From Haematococcus lacustris (Eukaryota; Chlorophyta; Chlorophyceae; Chlamydomonadales; Haematococcaceae), in assembly GCA_030144725.1 (NCBI GenBank), contig JASKMD010000014.1, forward strand, positions 4,166,870-4,230,869: DNA of 64,000 nt, given 5' to 3'. Both the position numbers and the translations under genes were made by a program. This document shows positions 1 to 13,489 of the stretch, in pieces. The notes below the pieces were generated by a model, which saw only the letters and a program-made list of their open reading frames with translations, ran no database searches and was not told the DNA's origin. How positions within the stretch are numbered: the first letter of the stretch is position 1; every line of letters begins with the position of its first letter.

Positions 1-3000
1 AGGTGGCCCAGGTCTGAGCACTTCAAAGCTATCTGCATGGCAGCCAGCATTGGCACTGAAGTATGCGCGGCAAAACATGCTAGCCTGTAGCTGCACCCTT
101 CAAACAGCATGTTGACCTCACACTCATTACGTCTCACCTGTAAGCTAAGCAGCTTGTCTTGGTCAGACACGGGCTGGAGGCTGGCGTTGATGTCTTGACT
201 GCTGTCCTTGGCACAGCTGCAGTACCACACGCACGACCGCAGAGAAACACTGCAGCCTGCTTTCACATGCAGGGTGCTGGCAGCGTGCAGCCCCACAGCT
301 GCCTCCACCATGTTGAGCAGTCAGGGCAGCCAGGGCCTGGTGCTGTGCAAGGTGCAGGGCGCTCGGACCCACCTGGCAGCACTGGAGTTGGAGGACCTTG
401 CTTGCTGTGGGGCCCTGACATGACTGGGGATGGCTGTCTTCCCAGCGGCCTGGCCATCACCTCCAGGGCGGTGCAAGGCGGTGAACTGGCCAATGATGCT
501 GAAGTGCTGCTTCATGCTGCAGGGGCAGGGCCAGCGACGCAAGTCACACAACGAGGCCAGCATCAAATGCCAGGTGCATAACATCAGACAACCATTACAC
601 CAAGCCATGCATGGCAGTGCCAGCTTAGGTGGCAGACACATGCTGTGTAGCTCCTGCTCTAGTCATATGAGACGTGTGTCCACTGTGCAGGGCAGGGCAG
701 AGACACAGGTTCAGCAAGGAGGCTCCACAGGCGGGAGAGGACACACAGAGCACCTACACAGCACTGGGCACTGCCAGGCAGAAGATGGCGTCATCCAAGA
801 AACGTCTAACAAACATGCAATTACTTACTCTGTGCCCAGCACCAGCTCAATCATCAGCTTGCGCAGCCGGTCATAGGTGGCCTGCAGGGGCAGGGCGGGG
901 CAGCAGGGGAGGTGGCAGAGCTGTGGGGTGGCTGCATCATGTCACACCCCTCTCCAGCAGCCAGCCCTGCACACCTTGGGCATGGCCTGCAGAAAGTTCA
1001 TGTCAGGGTGCTTCAGCAGGCTGAAGGCGCCGGCCAGGTGGTGGTTCTCCATGGGTGACCTGCAGGGCACAGGCAGGAGGGCAGCAGCAGGGTAGAGCAA
1101 GGCCAGCAGCAGGGCACCGACACAGGGCACTGCCCAACCTGCAGCCTGCCCTGCCTGGCACTGCCTGTGAGCCTACCTGTCATTGTATCTCAGGGCCAGC
1201 TCGTCCTGTGTCTCCACCAGCCAGTCATTGGTGCGGCCAATGTGTTGGTAGTCGTGGCACACAGCGGCCAGGTAGGCAGCCAGCTGGGTCAGGTGGTCAG
1301 CGTACCCGGGCATCAGGCCGCCACGGGTCAGCAGCATGTGCATGGTCTGGACCACGTCTGCTGCGTGGCTGCGGTTGTGGTAGGGGTTGGCGCAGTAGCC
1401 GTCCTCAATGCGGCACAGCCACCTGGCCAGCTTGGTGTGGTCCAGGTGGGCCCAGGCTGCCAGCCCAGACTGGTGCAGCAGCCAGTAGGCCAGCACTGAC
1501 AGGGGCCGGCCAGCCGTGGCGGAGGTGAGCTGGAAGGCGTCAAAGGCCCAGCTGTTGGCGCTGCTCAGGCAGGAATTCACCTGAGGCCAGCAGCACCTGA
1601 TAAGGTGAGGATAGGCGCACTTGGCAGTGGGCACCGGGGATGATGGCCAACAGCTTGTACACCAGCAATCACCCGCCACAACCACCTGAACAACCACCAC
1701 TTGATGTGCTGATGATGGCCAACAGCGTGTACACCAGCAACCACCTAGCTGAGCCCTATGGCCCCTGGTGAGTCTGCTACCAGCACACTGCCTTGCTAGC
1801 AGCCACCTGGGCCCCACACCATTGGCTCCACCCACCAGGGGCATCAAAGCTCTGGGGAAGGCAGTGCCCAGTCCAGGGTTTGATGCGCCACCAATTGGAT
1901 TCGGCAACAAATGAAGTGGGAGGGAGGCCGCAGCCCTGCACTTGTGTGTGCTGTCATCACTGTCGACCGCTGTGGACTGGCCACGCATGTGCTCCAAGAA
2001 GGGCGACATAACTCTTGCTGTTGCTGCCCCGCCCACAGCCTGCCCTGATCTGTTCGGCTCGTGACCTGCTGTCCCAGTGCCAGCCTCAGCTGCCATGTGC
2101 TGCAGCTGCAGTAGTGCAGTCCCACTGCCAGGTGGAAGGGCCTCAGGCTGTGGGTGGACCATTATGTGCTGAAGCATGTCAGCCACACCTGGAGTGGTGC
2201 TTCGAGGTGAATAACCCAGGTCATCATCCATACATAAGGAGGACTGGTGAGAATAGCTCAGCTTGTGCCCAGCTGATGACTGCTTGTGTGTAGCTGCATC
2301 CACACTGTTGTGCATTACTAGTGGGCCTGCCTGACTTGCGTAGCGTGTGGCTTGGTCACTGAATACAGGCTGAGCTTGGCAGCGTGGCTTATTTTGAACC
2401 TTGGCTGGCCCTGTGGCTGTGCTGCTGCACGCAACCAGCTTGTATGGCTCGCTGGTGGCTGCCACAGTTGTTAAGCTGGAGCTGGTAGTCAGTCCAGACT
2501 GCTCAATTGCAAGCGGAATAACTGCAGCACTGGCTGGTGGATGGGCATCATCTTTGTCAATGTTGAGGACGGAGTGGTTGCCTGCGTCCACGCCTGCACC
2601 ATGGCCAGTATTGCACACATGGCATACGTCAGGGCGTCACAAGCTGCTCATGACAAGACATGCTTCCTGTTTGCGTTCCGTTGTACGCCATTGTACGCCA
2701 CTGTACGCCATTTGTTGTGACGCTGTCTCCGCAGCAGCCTCCGCTGAGGTCTCCACCGCAGGTCTCATCTCTAAGGACCTAACCAGTAGCTAAGGGCGCG
2801 TCATCAAATGCAACGGCTGTCAAAGGTCGGACAGCGCAGAGTGTGACAACGGACAGTATAAATGCCTCAGTTTCCCGCAGATTGTCATCTTACTTGGCGC
2901 AGGCAAAAGCTGTCAGTTTTGGTGGGGTGCCCAGAGGTCTGTCGGGGAAGTGCCATCTATGTGGGGGCTACAGTCATCAAGGGTGCGACCGAGGATGCTA

Positions 3001-6000
3001 CAACATGCTTGTAGTAGCTGAGTGCCCACAGTCCAACATGTTGTTCCTTGTTGAATAAGTTTTGTTGGCCTGCTCATGACAAGAGCCGATTCCTTTACTA
3101 CACACAGCTACCTAATGATGGCTTGGCAAGGGTATCTATTGCATTTCTGACAATGCTTGCAAGTTCATGAAGCCTCATGCGTGGGCAGATTTCAGGTGTG
3201 GTGCCATGCTGCCATGCCAGGGGCTACTCACTGGCATAGCAGCCGGACTCAGCTAGTCCAGACATCTGATCGCCCTCCTCCTCCGCCTCTGCCTCAGCCC
3301 TGCGGCCCACCAGCTGCAGCATCAGCGCGTCCCGCACCTCACCCTGCAGCAGGCCAGGGCAAGGGACCTGCGCTAGGGGACGGGCCAGTAATCAGCTGCC
3401 TGGGGTGCCATGTGCTCCGCTGCAGGTGTGCCCACACTCTCATCCAGTCCACTCACGTCCATGTTATCGGCATCCGCCATGCGCTGTGTGAGGTCTGCTT
3501 GCAGGGGCTTGTACACGTCCAGGGACTGCTGCAGGGTATGGCGCACCGCCATGACCTTGGGCAGCACAGGCGGCCTGCCAAGCAAGATGTCGTCCATGAC
3601 ACTGAGGATCATCTCAGCGGGGGTGCCTGCAGCAGTAGGGGCAGCAGCCGTGACCTGGATGAGGGTGCCCGGCGGGCGGTTTAGTGCACAGGGTCCATCA
3701 CCCTCACCTGACTCCACCATGGCCACCTGGGACTGTTCATCATCCGCATGGGCCCACTTGAACTCAGCTTGCATCTTCTCAATAGCTGCTCTGGGCAGCA
3801 GGCTGTGCAGCAGCGCCCTGTGCTCATACCTGAAGTGTGACACATGCTTGCATGCTGATGGGGAGGTGGACACCTTGACAGTGGATGACCGGTTTTGTGT
3901 GGCATATGTTTACTTGTAACTGCCAGCATGTGATGTGGCGAGCTGTACAGGCCTGACACCAGCCTGCGTGGCAACATGTCTGACTGCACTGATTGGCAAC
4001 ATGTGTGACTGCACTGATTGCGTGGCAACATGTCTGACTGCACTGATTGCTACTAATAGGCTGCGGGTTAGTCCCCTTACCCTAACCCAGTCCTCAGTTG
4101 CTGGTCAATGAGCACCAAGGAGGGTGGACCTGGGAGGTGGTGGATGCTGCATGCCCTGCTGGCTGCTGGCAGCTAGAGGTTGCCTGCATCATCCTCACGA
4201 GCCTCAGGGCATCTACAACACCAGGGGTCCGTAATGTAGCCTGACCTGCTGAGCAGCACAGTGAAGGTGGCGGCACTGAGCGCCAAGGCCACCAGCACCA
4301 GCACCACCAGCAGCGGCACCAGGTAGGTGGGCTGCCAGCTGGCCTTCCACACGCACAGCCGCCACTGCATGGCGCACAGGCGGGAAAGGCAAAATAGGTG
4401 TGTCACTACATTGGTGCCACACCAAGTATTGATGAGATGAAGTGTGTAAGCCAGTATTAAACACCGTGCTCTTCCCTTTGATTCCCAGTCATGAACCGCG
4501 TTATATGCTTTGAAAGATTTGACAATGCAGTCTTTGACTGGACTGGGATAGGCAAGGTCATGTGCTCTTATGCCCCTCATAGATTAGTCAGTAATCTCTG
4601 ACACGTATGTGGCTGATGCAGGCAGGAATGACACCCAAACATGACCGTACGAGCAAGATGCACCACCCGTTTGTCAACCACTGCCTGTTTAAATGAGATG
4701 AACAGTTTGGGCTGACTAAAATAACGTGTAATGAGGCTCGGAGAAGTGGGAAAGTGTGGGCCACAAGGTCATGGGAACTCGTTATGAGAACAAACAGCTT
4801 TATAATGTAGGCTGGGTCGAGGGAAACATTAGACGTCAAGACGCAGTACGAGATATCCCTCTACATTGCGGGCACCTATTTTGCTGTCGCGGCTAATTCC
4901 TAAAAAGGCATAGGCACTACATCAATAATGGTGTATAAGGTGCATGGCGTGCACAAGCCACCACATGTGCTTGCGATCGCAGCAGCACACTTGGCAGCCA
5001 CACGGTGAAACACGTTGACCTGCGTGTTTACTGAGTTCTGCAGTGACTTGTTGCACGGCTGATGCGGCAACGGGAGCTCTTTACGCTTTGGGGGGTTAGA
5101 CGTGTGGGCCTTGCATACATCAAGTAGCATTGAGGCTATGTCATGCATACAGTAGCATGTGGACCAGTCATGCATTATTTTCGTTTGGCGAGTTTTAAAG
5201 TATACATTTTGAAATTAATAGCGCAAAGTAACACGGTCCAGGCTCATACCCTCAAGTTCATAGCTCGACCATACTTGGCTTCGTCCAAATTTACGGCTCA
5301 CGTCCACGAGATGTCAGTAAAAACGGTCAAAGGTTTATTTTCATGGCGCGATATGCCATAGCGCACGTCGCAAAGCGACCATTTCATGGCGCAAATCAAC
5401 CTCTAAAGCATACCATTTCATATCAACGCTATAAATAGCGCGGGAAAACCTTGATGTGGACACTTGTTGCTGATTGACCCAACTTCTGGCGCCATTCTAC
5501 TGCCCCTTGCTGTTGCTATAAACCTACTTCCTGGCAGCTGCTCCTTGCCTTACGTCCCTGGCTGCTGCCAACTGTGTCATGTACCCCCTTGCTGCTGCCC
5601 GTGCCACATGTTCCCCCTTATGTTGCAGCCTGCCTCCCACTGCCCCTGGCTGCTGCCTACACAGATACTTGCCTAGTTTCGGCCATCCCGTGTGTCATGC
5701 TCTCTTGCATACTCACTGAAAACCCCGATTCTTTTTGTAGATCGCATCGTTCAGTGCCTTTTGGGTCAAATTTTGGGTCATGTCATGTTTGCGTGATATG
5801 TGGGGTGAGATGAAACAAGGGGCTGGCCCCCCTAAGCTCAGGCGGCCAACTACACTAGTTGATGGAGCAGATAATTGTCCAGTCACGCTCCATTAAAGAG
5901 TAGCTATTTCTTTCTGCGAGGGGCTGAATATATGTAGAACTAGTTTCAAACTCCTCACCTCTGAGGTATGACAAGTCACAATAGTAATGTCGCAAGCTCC

Positions 6001-9000
6001 TAGGGCCCTAGCTCCAGTCAAAGATGTTGAGGAAAAGGCTTAAGCGTTCCTAAATGATCTGGACATTATTTAGTTTGTGATAAAGGCGGCCGACTTCTGT
6101 GAGTACTGCTGACCCTGCCAAACTTTCGCCTGTTGCCTTCCCTTGCGGCCTGGAGCCCTCAATGCCTTGGCCCTGATGCCCATTTCTGCTGGCTGATGCA
6201 TCATATTTCCTTAGCTGCCGCCCATGCCACATCCTTTTCCTATGTTGCTGCCCCCTGCCTTCCAGTGCCTGACTGGCTGCCTACCTGACTTCTGCCGACT
6301 ATTTCGTCAAGGCAGCTGTTATTTGGCCAAGGCAGCTGGCATCCTGACCCTTGTGCGTTCATCGCTAATGCCACCCTACCTCTTGTCCGTGTCGCCTGCT
6401 ACCCCTAGCTGTTGGTGCTCAGCTCCTAGCCGGTGTCCCGTGTCTCCTGCCCAGTGTTGCCTGGCCCATGCTTCTATCAAGACTGCAGCGTGTCTCTTGC
6501 AGTTATGTTGCCCCTAGTTGCCTGACCTTAATAATAACTTGCTGGCTATCATAGCTTTGCCGAACCCTGTCCTGTCCCGCGCTGCCCATGCTTCTTTTGC
6601 CAATGTCCCTTGATTTCCAATATGAATATGGGAATAGAACATGGAGTGCAGACTGGCTGGTTTCAGTGTAATTCACATTGCCTTTTGCCCTGTGAAAACT
6701 ATGATTAAGATTTGCAACCTCATGCTTGCCCTGAAAACACGTCCCAAAGTCTAAATGATCTTAACTGTACGACTACCGTACTCTCCCTTCTGATTCGCGC
6801 GGCCCCGAAAAATAAACGTAAATACTCTTTCCCGACCCAATAAAAGCATTGTTAACTTTTTCCCGATGCAAAAGTTGCATCAAAACACTGTTTTGCGAAT
6901 GTGGGTGTGCTCTGAAATGTGATTTTTGACTGTAATTTTTGACTGAATCGCGAAGACCTTCATAAATGGTGTTATTCGAGGGTTGCGGTAAATGTTGCGG
7001 TAAACGTTGTTCCCGGCTTCTTTCGCGACGTGCCGTACCCTTGTTGTACCATTCTTGCCCCGCCCCGCCCTGCCACGCTGCCACGCCCGACCCTGCCATT
7101 AGCCGTGCCACGCCCTGCCACGCTGCCATGCCGTGCCACGCTATGCAACGTTACGCCTTGCCATCTACCCCTTGCCCTGCACTGCCACGCCGTGCCACGC
7201 CCTGCCCTGCCACGCCTTGCCTTGCCACGCCCAGCCCATCCCAACCACACCGTTATTACTATGACTCAACAGAGCATGCTTTGAGCCCACAGCAACCTGA
7301 GGCAGCCCTGGATAACTTGGAGCAGTTCTCACAAAGTGGGCCTGGTGCAGCCTGACACATCCACCTCTGCCCGTACTCAAGAGATCACTATATATAGCCT
7401 TGTCCCTGTCTCACCTTGTCCTCCAGCACCAACACGTCCCTGCACAGGCTTTCACTGGCCATGGCCTTGTCAGTGCTCTCATACAGGGTGGAGTAAGCCC
7501 GGTCCTCAGCTGCACTGGCCAGTGTGGGCGCCGACAGCCGGTAGTGCAGGCCATCAAGCAGGCTGACCAGCTTGGTGCCAGCGCTGTCCTCCAGCGCAGA
7601 GTCAAGGGACAGAGACAGCGCTGCAAAGCCCCACCTAAAAAGGCAAAGGCACAAGCAGCACATAGCGTCTCTTGACCCTTCTGCCTGCACAGGCATGTCA
7701 GTCAGGTGGTGTCTGCCTCCCATGCCTGCCAGTGAGCTGATGAGCCTCAATGCTGTTCAGTTCAGTCCATCCTCATATGGCAGTTCAGTCCATCCTCATA
7801 CCCATCCCTGGCTTGCTGGTCACAACCCAGACTGGCTGTCCCACCACTTGGTCCGTGTTGCGTTGTTGTAGCACTCTAGGCACTTGTCTAGCAGATCGCC
7901 TCCCCAGGGTATGCCCCAGGTCTCATTGGCATTCACGTTGCGCATCATGATGGGTACCGTAACTGCCAGCAGCTTGGTGCTGGATGCAATGAAGGGCCCT
8001 GCATAGAATGGAGCCACCACAGATGCAAGGGAGGCTTTGTGGAATAGCTTGGCGTCCACCAGCTCTCAGGGGAATCATGTTTGAAGCGGAATGGAAATTA
8101 GCCCTATCAAGTAAGGTCTGCCCCATCCCATGCCTCATCTCAACGTTACGTTCAGGTCACCTAGGTGCTCCCCAGACCCAGCCCTGCCTGTTTGGCTCCC
8201 ACTGTAAGCTCTGAAAGCCGTGCCACACTGCCAGTCCTGGTGTCTGCCTGGCGGCCCTCCTACTGGTTACTCGCTGTCACACCACCCCTCCAACCACCCC
8301 ACGTATGCTGCTGCTGCGCATGTTCACTGCCCCGTGACTTGCCTACAACTGTCATGCCACCCTTGCTGATGATGGGTAGTGCTTGATCGCGCAAACCAGG
8401 TAGCAGGATGTCCAGCCCCATTACGGTGTTATTCGCTGCTGAGGGGGGATACACTGCGGTAACTCTCCCAGCTGGCATCAGGGTGAGACTGCTGCCACGG
8501 TCAGCAAGCTCATTGCCTCGAACCTGCAAGGCAAGGGCATTGCTACATTGCAAGATGACAAGTAAAAGTGTTGTGCAGGGGTGCAGGAGTGCTCCCTGCC
8601 CATTTGTGATGTCTTCCTTAAATGGTCACACGCTTGCCCAGCCAACCTAAAATGCTTACCCAGCTATAAAATGTAGGGACCCAGGTACTCCACATCTTGA
8701 TCACAGTGTCATAGTCAGGGACCTGCTGCACCAGATTGGCCAGCGACCTCACAGGCACCACGCTCTGTGCAAAGGTCAGCTCCAGGCTAGCGCAAACAAC
8801 ATTCAGCTGGCTGTGGGCGGCCACGCTGCAAGGAAAGTGGCAAAGTGGGGTTGAAGCAAAGCAACCTGCTTATGGGCCGCACACAATGCCTGAGTGTCTT
8901 GCTAACCAAGCGTACAAGAACATGCTGCTCTGCTGCAACAAATACCTCAAACACCTGCCAGCATGAGCCCCCACAGGCGCTGAGGATATGATCCCGTGCA

Positions 9001-9152
9001 CCAGCCATTTATTAGGCAACGCACCGAGCAGCTGCTGCATCCCCAGCGGCACCGGCAACCGTGGCCCATATGCCCAAAGCCACCATCAGAGCAAACAGAA
9101 GCAGTGGGATGGCTACGATGTATGGAACTGCTCTCACGGCTGTGGCAGTAGC
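1..9152 (-). CDS. CHASE-domain transmembrane cyclic-nucleotide phosphodiesterase, copy 1 (3' end cut by window edge)
   Basis: Hydrolyses cAMP/cGMP on the cytosolic side under control of an extracellular sensor (family knowledge). Exons read on the minus strand: 9025-9152, 8660-8825, 8343-8523, 7827-7998, 7415-7634, 4246-4364, 3457-3829, 3232-3343, 1836-2593, 1177-1580, 975-1059, 829-881, 461-516, and a last exon from about 216 to beyond position 1. Phases join cleanly except between the last two, where a short exon or another boundary is missing. 9025-9152 encodes membrane helix 1 (AVPYIVAIPLLLFALMVA). 8343-8523, 7827-7998 and 7415-7634 form a CHASE domain (GRVTAVYP, VPIMMRN, WGFAALSLSLD). 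4246-4364 encodes helix 2 (YLVPLLVVLVLVALALSA). 3457-3829 is a linker starting LLHSLLPRAAIEKM. 1177-1580 holds the catalytic signature YHNRSHAADV and the metal-binding HD of AVCHDYQHIG. The start exon was not found. The other copy lies at 17470-28985. Confidence 0.8.
2680..3075. repeat. Dispersed repeat carrying GTACGCC motifs
   Basis: Intronic stretch with three near-direct copies of TGTACGCCAYTGTACGCC-type sequence at 2692-2720, and then a segment with CAGTCATCAAGGGTGCGACC near 2973. The same two blocks recur in order at 62118-62250, and a diverged echo is at 60195-60225. It is a dispersed repeat family; the class is unknown and no terminal repeats were seen. Confidence 0.55.
3962..4050 (+). 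repeat. Short tandem repeat in phosphodiesterase intron
   Basis: Three direct copies of a 24-28 bp unit containing GGCAACATGTCTGACTGCAC lie in the intron between 3829 and 4246. Copy 2 has a single unit at the matching place (about 25845-25875), so the expansion happened after the gene duplication. Confidence 0.7.
4395..7262. other. Copy-1-specific insertion in the phosphodiesterase intron
   Basis: The intron between exons 7415-7634 and 4246-4364 is about 3.05 kb here but only 0.57 kb in copy 2 (26226-26790). Homology to copy 2 stops near 4395 and resumes near 7262, so about 2.4-2.9 kb is extra. The stretch is AT-richer than its surroundings. It holds a terminal motif at 6774-6800 (ACCGTACTCTCCCTTCTGAT) that matches the end of the element at 21001, and a degenerate array of about 10-bp units rich in GCCACGCC at 7050-7240. 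I see no convincing gene. Confidence 0.5.
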
Positions 9153-9159
9153 CTGTGGC

Positions 9160-10193
9160 GTTGGGCAGAACAACCAACAGTTAGCTGCTATTAGATCAGC
9201 GACTGACGTCTCATGGTCAATGGAGTCTTCCTCACTCGCTAAACATGCGCTACCGGAGTCCTGGAGCATGATACGGCAGGCATGTCACGCAGATGCCAAG
9301 CACACCTTCAGCGCTGCCATACAACTACCTGTATGACAGTAGGTATATCTGAATGGATATACCAACAATGCTGTATCCCTATCCTCCTGTGGAACCCCTA
9401 CACTTCTCCACAGCACTGAGAGACCGGTGTGTGTCCCTAACCTAGGAGTCGGGACTGTGTCCCTAGGTTACCTTCAGTCTGCGGCCGGCCGACTGTGTCA
9501 GCGGCTTTAACAGCACGCTCATTCTGCGGTGTTCGCCTAAGCAGCCGGCTGAGCTGACTGATGCGGGCTATCTGGTAATCTGATGCGAGATATTTGGCTG
9601 ACTGGTATGCGCTATCCTGTTATGGCACATCTTTTTAACACCCTGATGCCCGTCAACATTTCTATCAACTTCACACTTAGAGATGGTAGGATGAACTTCA
9701 GCCTCGATGTCGACACAGCTGGATATGGCGTTGAGCGCATAGATTCAGCCTACGGGCATGCGGCGGACTCGCAGGAGGGAGTAGGCACTCCGGGTCAACC
9801 CCACCATTGGACCCATCATGTCGGGTAAGACTATCAGGGCTGTAACAAGACGTCGTCTCACTACAAACATACAATGGAGGTTGGCTTGTCTGTCAGCCAC
9901 CAGTCTTTTGGTAAGGCCTTCCTAGACATGTGCAGTAGTGTGACTTGTGGCCGCCCCTGTGACTGCTTTTGGCCGATGGCTTTAAGTGTACATCACGCAC
10001 TGCCATACTCCAGACTCCTCAAATGCGCGTAGGCCAGTGCGACATATCGGGCGCCCATTGCCCTCAGTTTACTGCGTCGCTCGTAAGAGCCCATTTACCA
10101 CAGCCAGCTCGGTCCCGCCCTCAATGGCCGCCCTCAATGACCCGGCTAAGTTATCAAGGGCGTTGCAAGATTCTCGTCTGGGCTGTCGCGGTT
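9160..10193. other. Intergenic stretch, no convincing gene
   Basis: The region between the 5' side of phosphodiesterase copy 1 and the inverted-repeat element. Only short ORFs occur, none with recognisable domains. The first exon and promoter of copy 1 should lie here but could not be placed. Confidence 0.4.
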
Positions 10194-11768
10194 CAGTTAA
10201 GTCTCCCGGTCACACACATCCCTTCCCAGTGACATCTGAGCAGCACCTGAGAGGGATGCCTCCTCCAAACGGCTTCCCTTGCGCCGTGTAGCCTAGCTAA
10301 CTATCGCGCAAGCCATCAGCGTCGAAGGCGTCGCTGTAGGTGTCAAAAAGGCTGGTCAGCCTGCTTCGCGGCTCGCAACCTGTACCCACATTAGCCACAG
10401 GTAAGGCAAGCACTGTGGTGCAAGCTTAGCTACATCAGTCGATGGCATCGCAGCCTAGCCGCAGCGGTTACAGCGGTTATGAATGGCTTGCACGCTGTCT
10501 GGGGCCGTGTTCAGGACCGTGTTCAGGGTAGGCCCGTTGTTCGCGTTGCACCAGTGCGCCACGGATTCCATACTCCAGCTCCCAGGACAGGCCGATAATG
10601 TCGTGACCAGTCTCCACCACGCGCGCACACCACAACGCAGCGTGCTACAAAGCAGAAGTAAAACGAGCACCAGCCAGAGCAGGAACAGGAGGAGCTACGG
10701 GAACAGCAGGAGGAGCAGCAACAAACGCGACAACATGAGCGCCAGCAGAGGCAAGGGAGTAGTGTTTGGGGAGGCAAGAGCAACAACATGAGCTTGCTGG
10801 TGAATGTGTAGGTGGCGATGGCTGGCAAGAGCAACATTGGCGAGAAGCGTCTGGAGGAGCTGAAGAAAGAATGCGTAGCTTCGTCCAAAGGGTCAGCAAG
10901 TAGTAGGTGCTGCTGCACCCACCGGCACACAGCCTCTGGGTCAGCAAGCAGGAGGTGTTGACACACCCACCGGCACGCAGCCTCTGGGTCAGCAAGCAGC
11001 AATTGCTGGTGCACCCACCGGCACGCAGCCTCTGGGTCAGCAAGCAGCAGTTGCTGGTGCACCCACAGGCACGCAACGCCTGGGACCATGGGCAGCAGCT
11101 GCAGGGGCAGCCACCGGCAGGCAGCCTCTGGGTTAACTAGCAGCAGCTGCTGGTGCACCCACCGGCACGCAGCCTCTGGGTCAGCGAGCAGCAGATATAG
11201 GGAGTGTATTGGGAAGGTGCAACAGCAGGTTGTCAGCTTAGGGTAGAGGGTGCAGCAGGGTACGTGCCCCAACCCAGACCAGCCCTGCCCCACCCCCTCC
11301 CAGCCTACCCCACCCCACCCCCTCCCAGCCCTGCCCCACCCCCTTCCAGCCCTGCCCCACCCCCTCCCAGCCTTGCGGTGCCCTTCCCCTCCCTGCCCAG
11401 CCCTGCCCCACCCCCTCCCAGCCCTGCCCCACCCCCTCCCAGCCTTCCCCCACCCCATCCCAGCCCTGCCCCACCCCCTCCTAGCCTTGCGTTGCCCCTC
11501 CTTGCCCTGCTCTGCCCTGCCCTGCCTGTAGGTGTGTGACAGTGCAGGCTGCAGGTAGCAACAGGCTGCAGGTGAGCTGCAGTGCATGAGCAGCAGCAGC
11601 AGGCAGCAGTGCATGTGCTGCAGTGCATGAACAGCTGCAGCAGCAGGCTGTAATGCATGAGCAGCAGTGCATGGGAAGCAGCGGAGTGTATGGGCAGCAG
11701 CAGCAGAAAGCTGGAGGTGTGCGGCTGTGTAGGTAGCAGCCGGCTGCAGGTGTGCTGCAGATCATGAG
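10194..11768 (+). repeat. Left arm of the large inverted repeat
   Basis: Contains, in order: a unique part with an open Glu/Gln-rich plus-strand stretch near 10670-10800 (ELREQQEEQQQ); six 48-bp units at about 10894-11195, which in one plus-strand frame read PTGTQPLGQQ; about eleven C-rich 20-21 bp units (11280-11500); and one CAG-rich unit ending near 11768. Coding status is uncertain. Confidence 0.65.
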
Positions 11769-13489
11769 CTGTCAAAAGGCTGTCCTAAGCTTCCGTTCAG
11801 TTCCATGCCACACAACGTGTAAGCTGTGAATGGTCAAGATGTAACGAAGAAAACGGTGTGCAGCAGTAGTGTATGGGCAGCAACAGCAGGCTGTAGGTGT
11901 GTGGCACTGGTGGGAGCAGGCCGCGCCCCAGGCGGTAGCTCCTCCCTTATTACACGCCGGTGAATACCGGAGTAGTTTTCTTCTTATTCTTTTGTAGGTG
12001 TGTGGCAGTGCAAGCTGCATTAGATGTGTTGCAGTGCATGTGGTGCAGTGCATGTGGAGCAGCAGCAGCAGCAGGTTGTAGGTGTGTTGCGGTGCATGAG
12101 CAGCAGCAAGAGCAGCAGGCTGTTGTGCATGAGCAGTGCATGGACAGCAGCAGTAGGCATCCTGAGCTTCCGTTCAGTTCCATGCCACACAACGTGATTT
12201 GTAAGCTGTGAATGGTCAAGATGTAATGAAGAAAACGGTCGTGGTCATTAGCCGTGAATTCTTGTCATACATAATACCTACGCCCCTTGTATGGACAACA
12301 CCACCACTTGGTGATGGCTGCATGCGTGGTAGCCACCTGCTACATACCCCCTTTGTATGTATGCATTACGGTCATGCTTAGCAAGTGCAAGCCTGGCTGT
12401 GATCCACACCCAATGTGGCATAGCTAGCTGGATTACGGATGGTACCTATAGTGGAGGCTCACCAGATCCAGACACATGCTAGGGTGTGGTGAGCCACATG
12501 CCCCTTGTATGGACAACACCACCACGCGGTGATGCGCTAATGATGCAAACGTGGTAGCCACCTGCTACATACCCCCTTTACATGTAAGCCTCACGGTCAT
12601 GCCTAGCAAGTGCAGGCCTGGCAGTGATCCAGCCACATGGGGTGTGGTGCGCGTTATGCCCCTTGTATGGACAACAACACACAGCTAGGTCCTGGAGACG
12701 CATCCATAACAATGTAGTGTGTGCATGTGGTCGGTGCATGAGGGCGACACTAGGGGTAGCAGGCTTGCAGCTACAAACCATGCCATCACTTGCGTCTCGT
12801 GAGTAGTGCATTACATCAAGGCTTGGTAAGGCACGTTATGCTAGCAAGGGCAAGAACACGAGAACGTTGCGAAGATGGGTTATCCGTACAAGCGGGCCAT
12901 CCATGCACTAACCGGTTGTCAGCTTTACACAACACATCCTACCCTCCCACTATTTCATTAGAATACTAGGTATCATTGAGACTTCAAGGCTTTGTGTCGT
13001 ACGCTTGCATCAACATGATGTTGCATACTCAACATGATCTTACAGGAGCCAAAGTTATGATGCATGGCAAGTACATGACACACATCACCCCGATCCTTTT
13101 CAATGCCATTCACTAAGCCAAGCAGCCCAACGTCTCGTCATCATCTGTGGGTGCTACTATCCACACAACAAGGAAGTCAAGAAGCCCAAGACATACATAG
13201 CGCAATTGTTTTCACTTGTCCCACAGCGGAAGGAAGAAGGAAGGGGCCAAGGGGCACGAGGCCATTTGGGCTGAGCCGGGCTAGGCTGGTCAGAGGCTGT
13301 GGAGGAGGAGGAGGTGCCCATCAGACCTGCAACCAAGGGGTATGCACATGAGGGAGGAGATTATGCTGTGCATTGGGTGTCAGCCACTTGCCAGCAGGCG
13401 GTTAGCTAGAAAGGGACGAATGCGGTTTGCTAGAAAGGGACGTTGCTACTCATGCACTGCTGCCCATGCACTGCAGCCTGCTGCTGCTG
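11769..13489. repeat. Spacer of the inverted-repeat element with internal direct repeats
   Basis: A unit of about 75-83 bp beginning near AGCTTCCGTTCAGTTCCATG occurs at 11788 and 12164. A second unit containing CCCCTTGTATGGACAACA occurs near 12282, 12498 and 12659, and is twice followed by CCACCTGCTACATACCCCCT. No gene was recognised. Confidence 0.6.

Noticed and set aside
1173..2618. Single 481-codon phosphodiesterase ORF taken as one exon
   Set aside because: Comparison with copy 2 shows an intron (1581-1835) that happens to be open; phases fit the two-exon model.
3373..3919. Plus-strand ORFs antisense to the phosphodiesterase linker exon
   Set aside because: The minus-strand reading is conserved in both gene copies with splice sites; the plus-strand frames have no domains.
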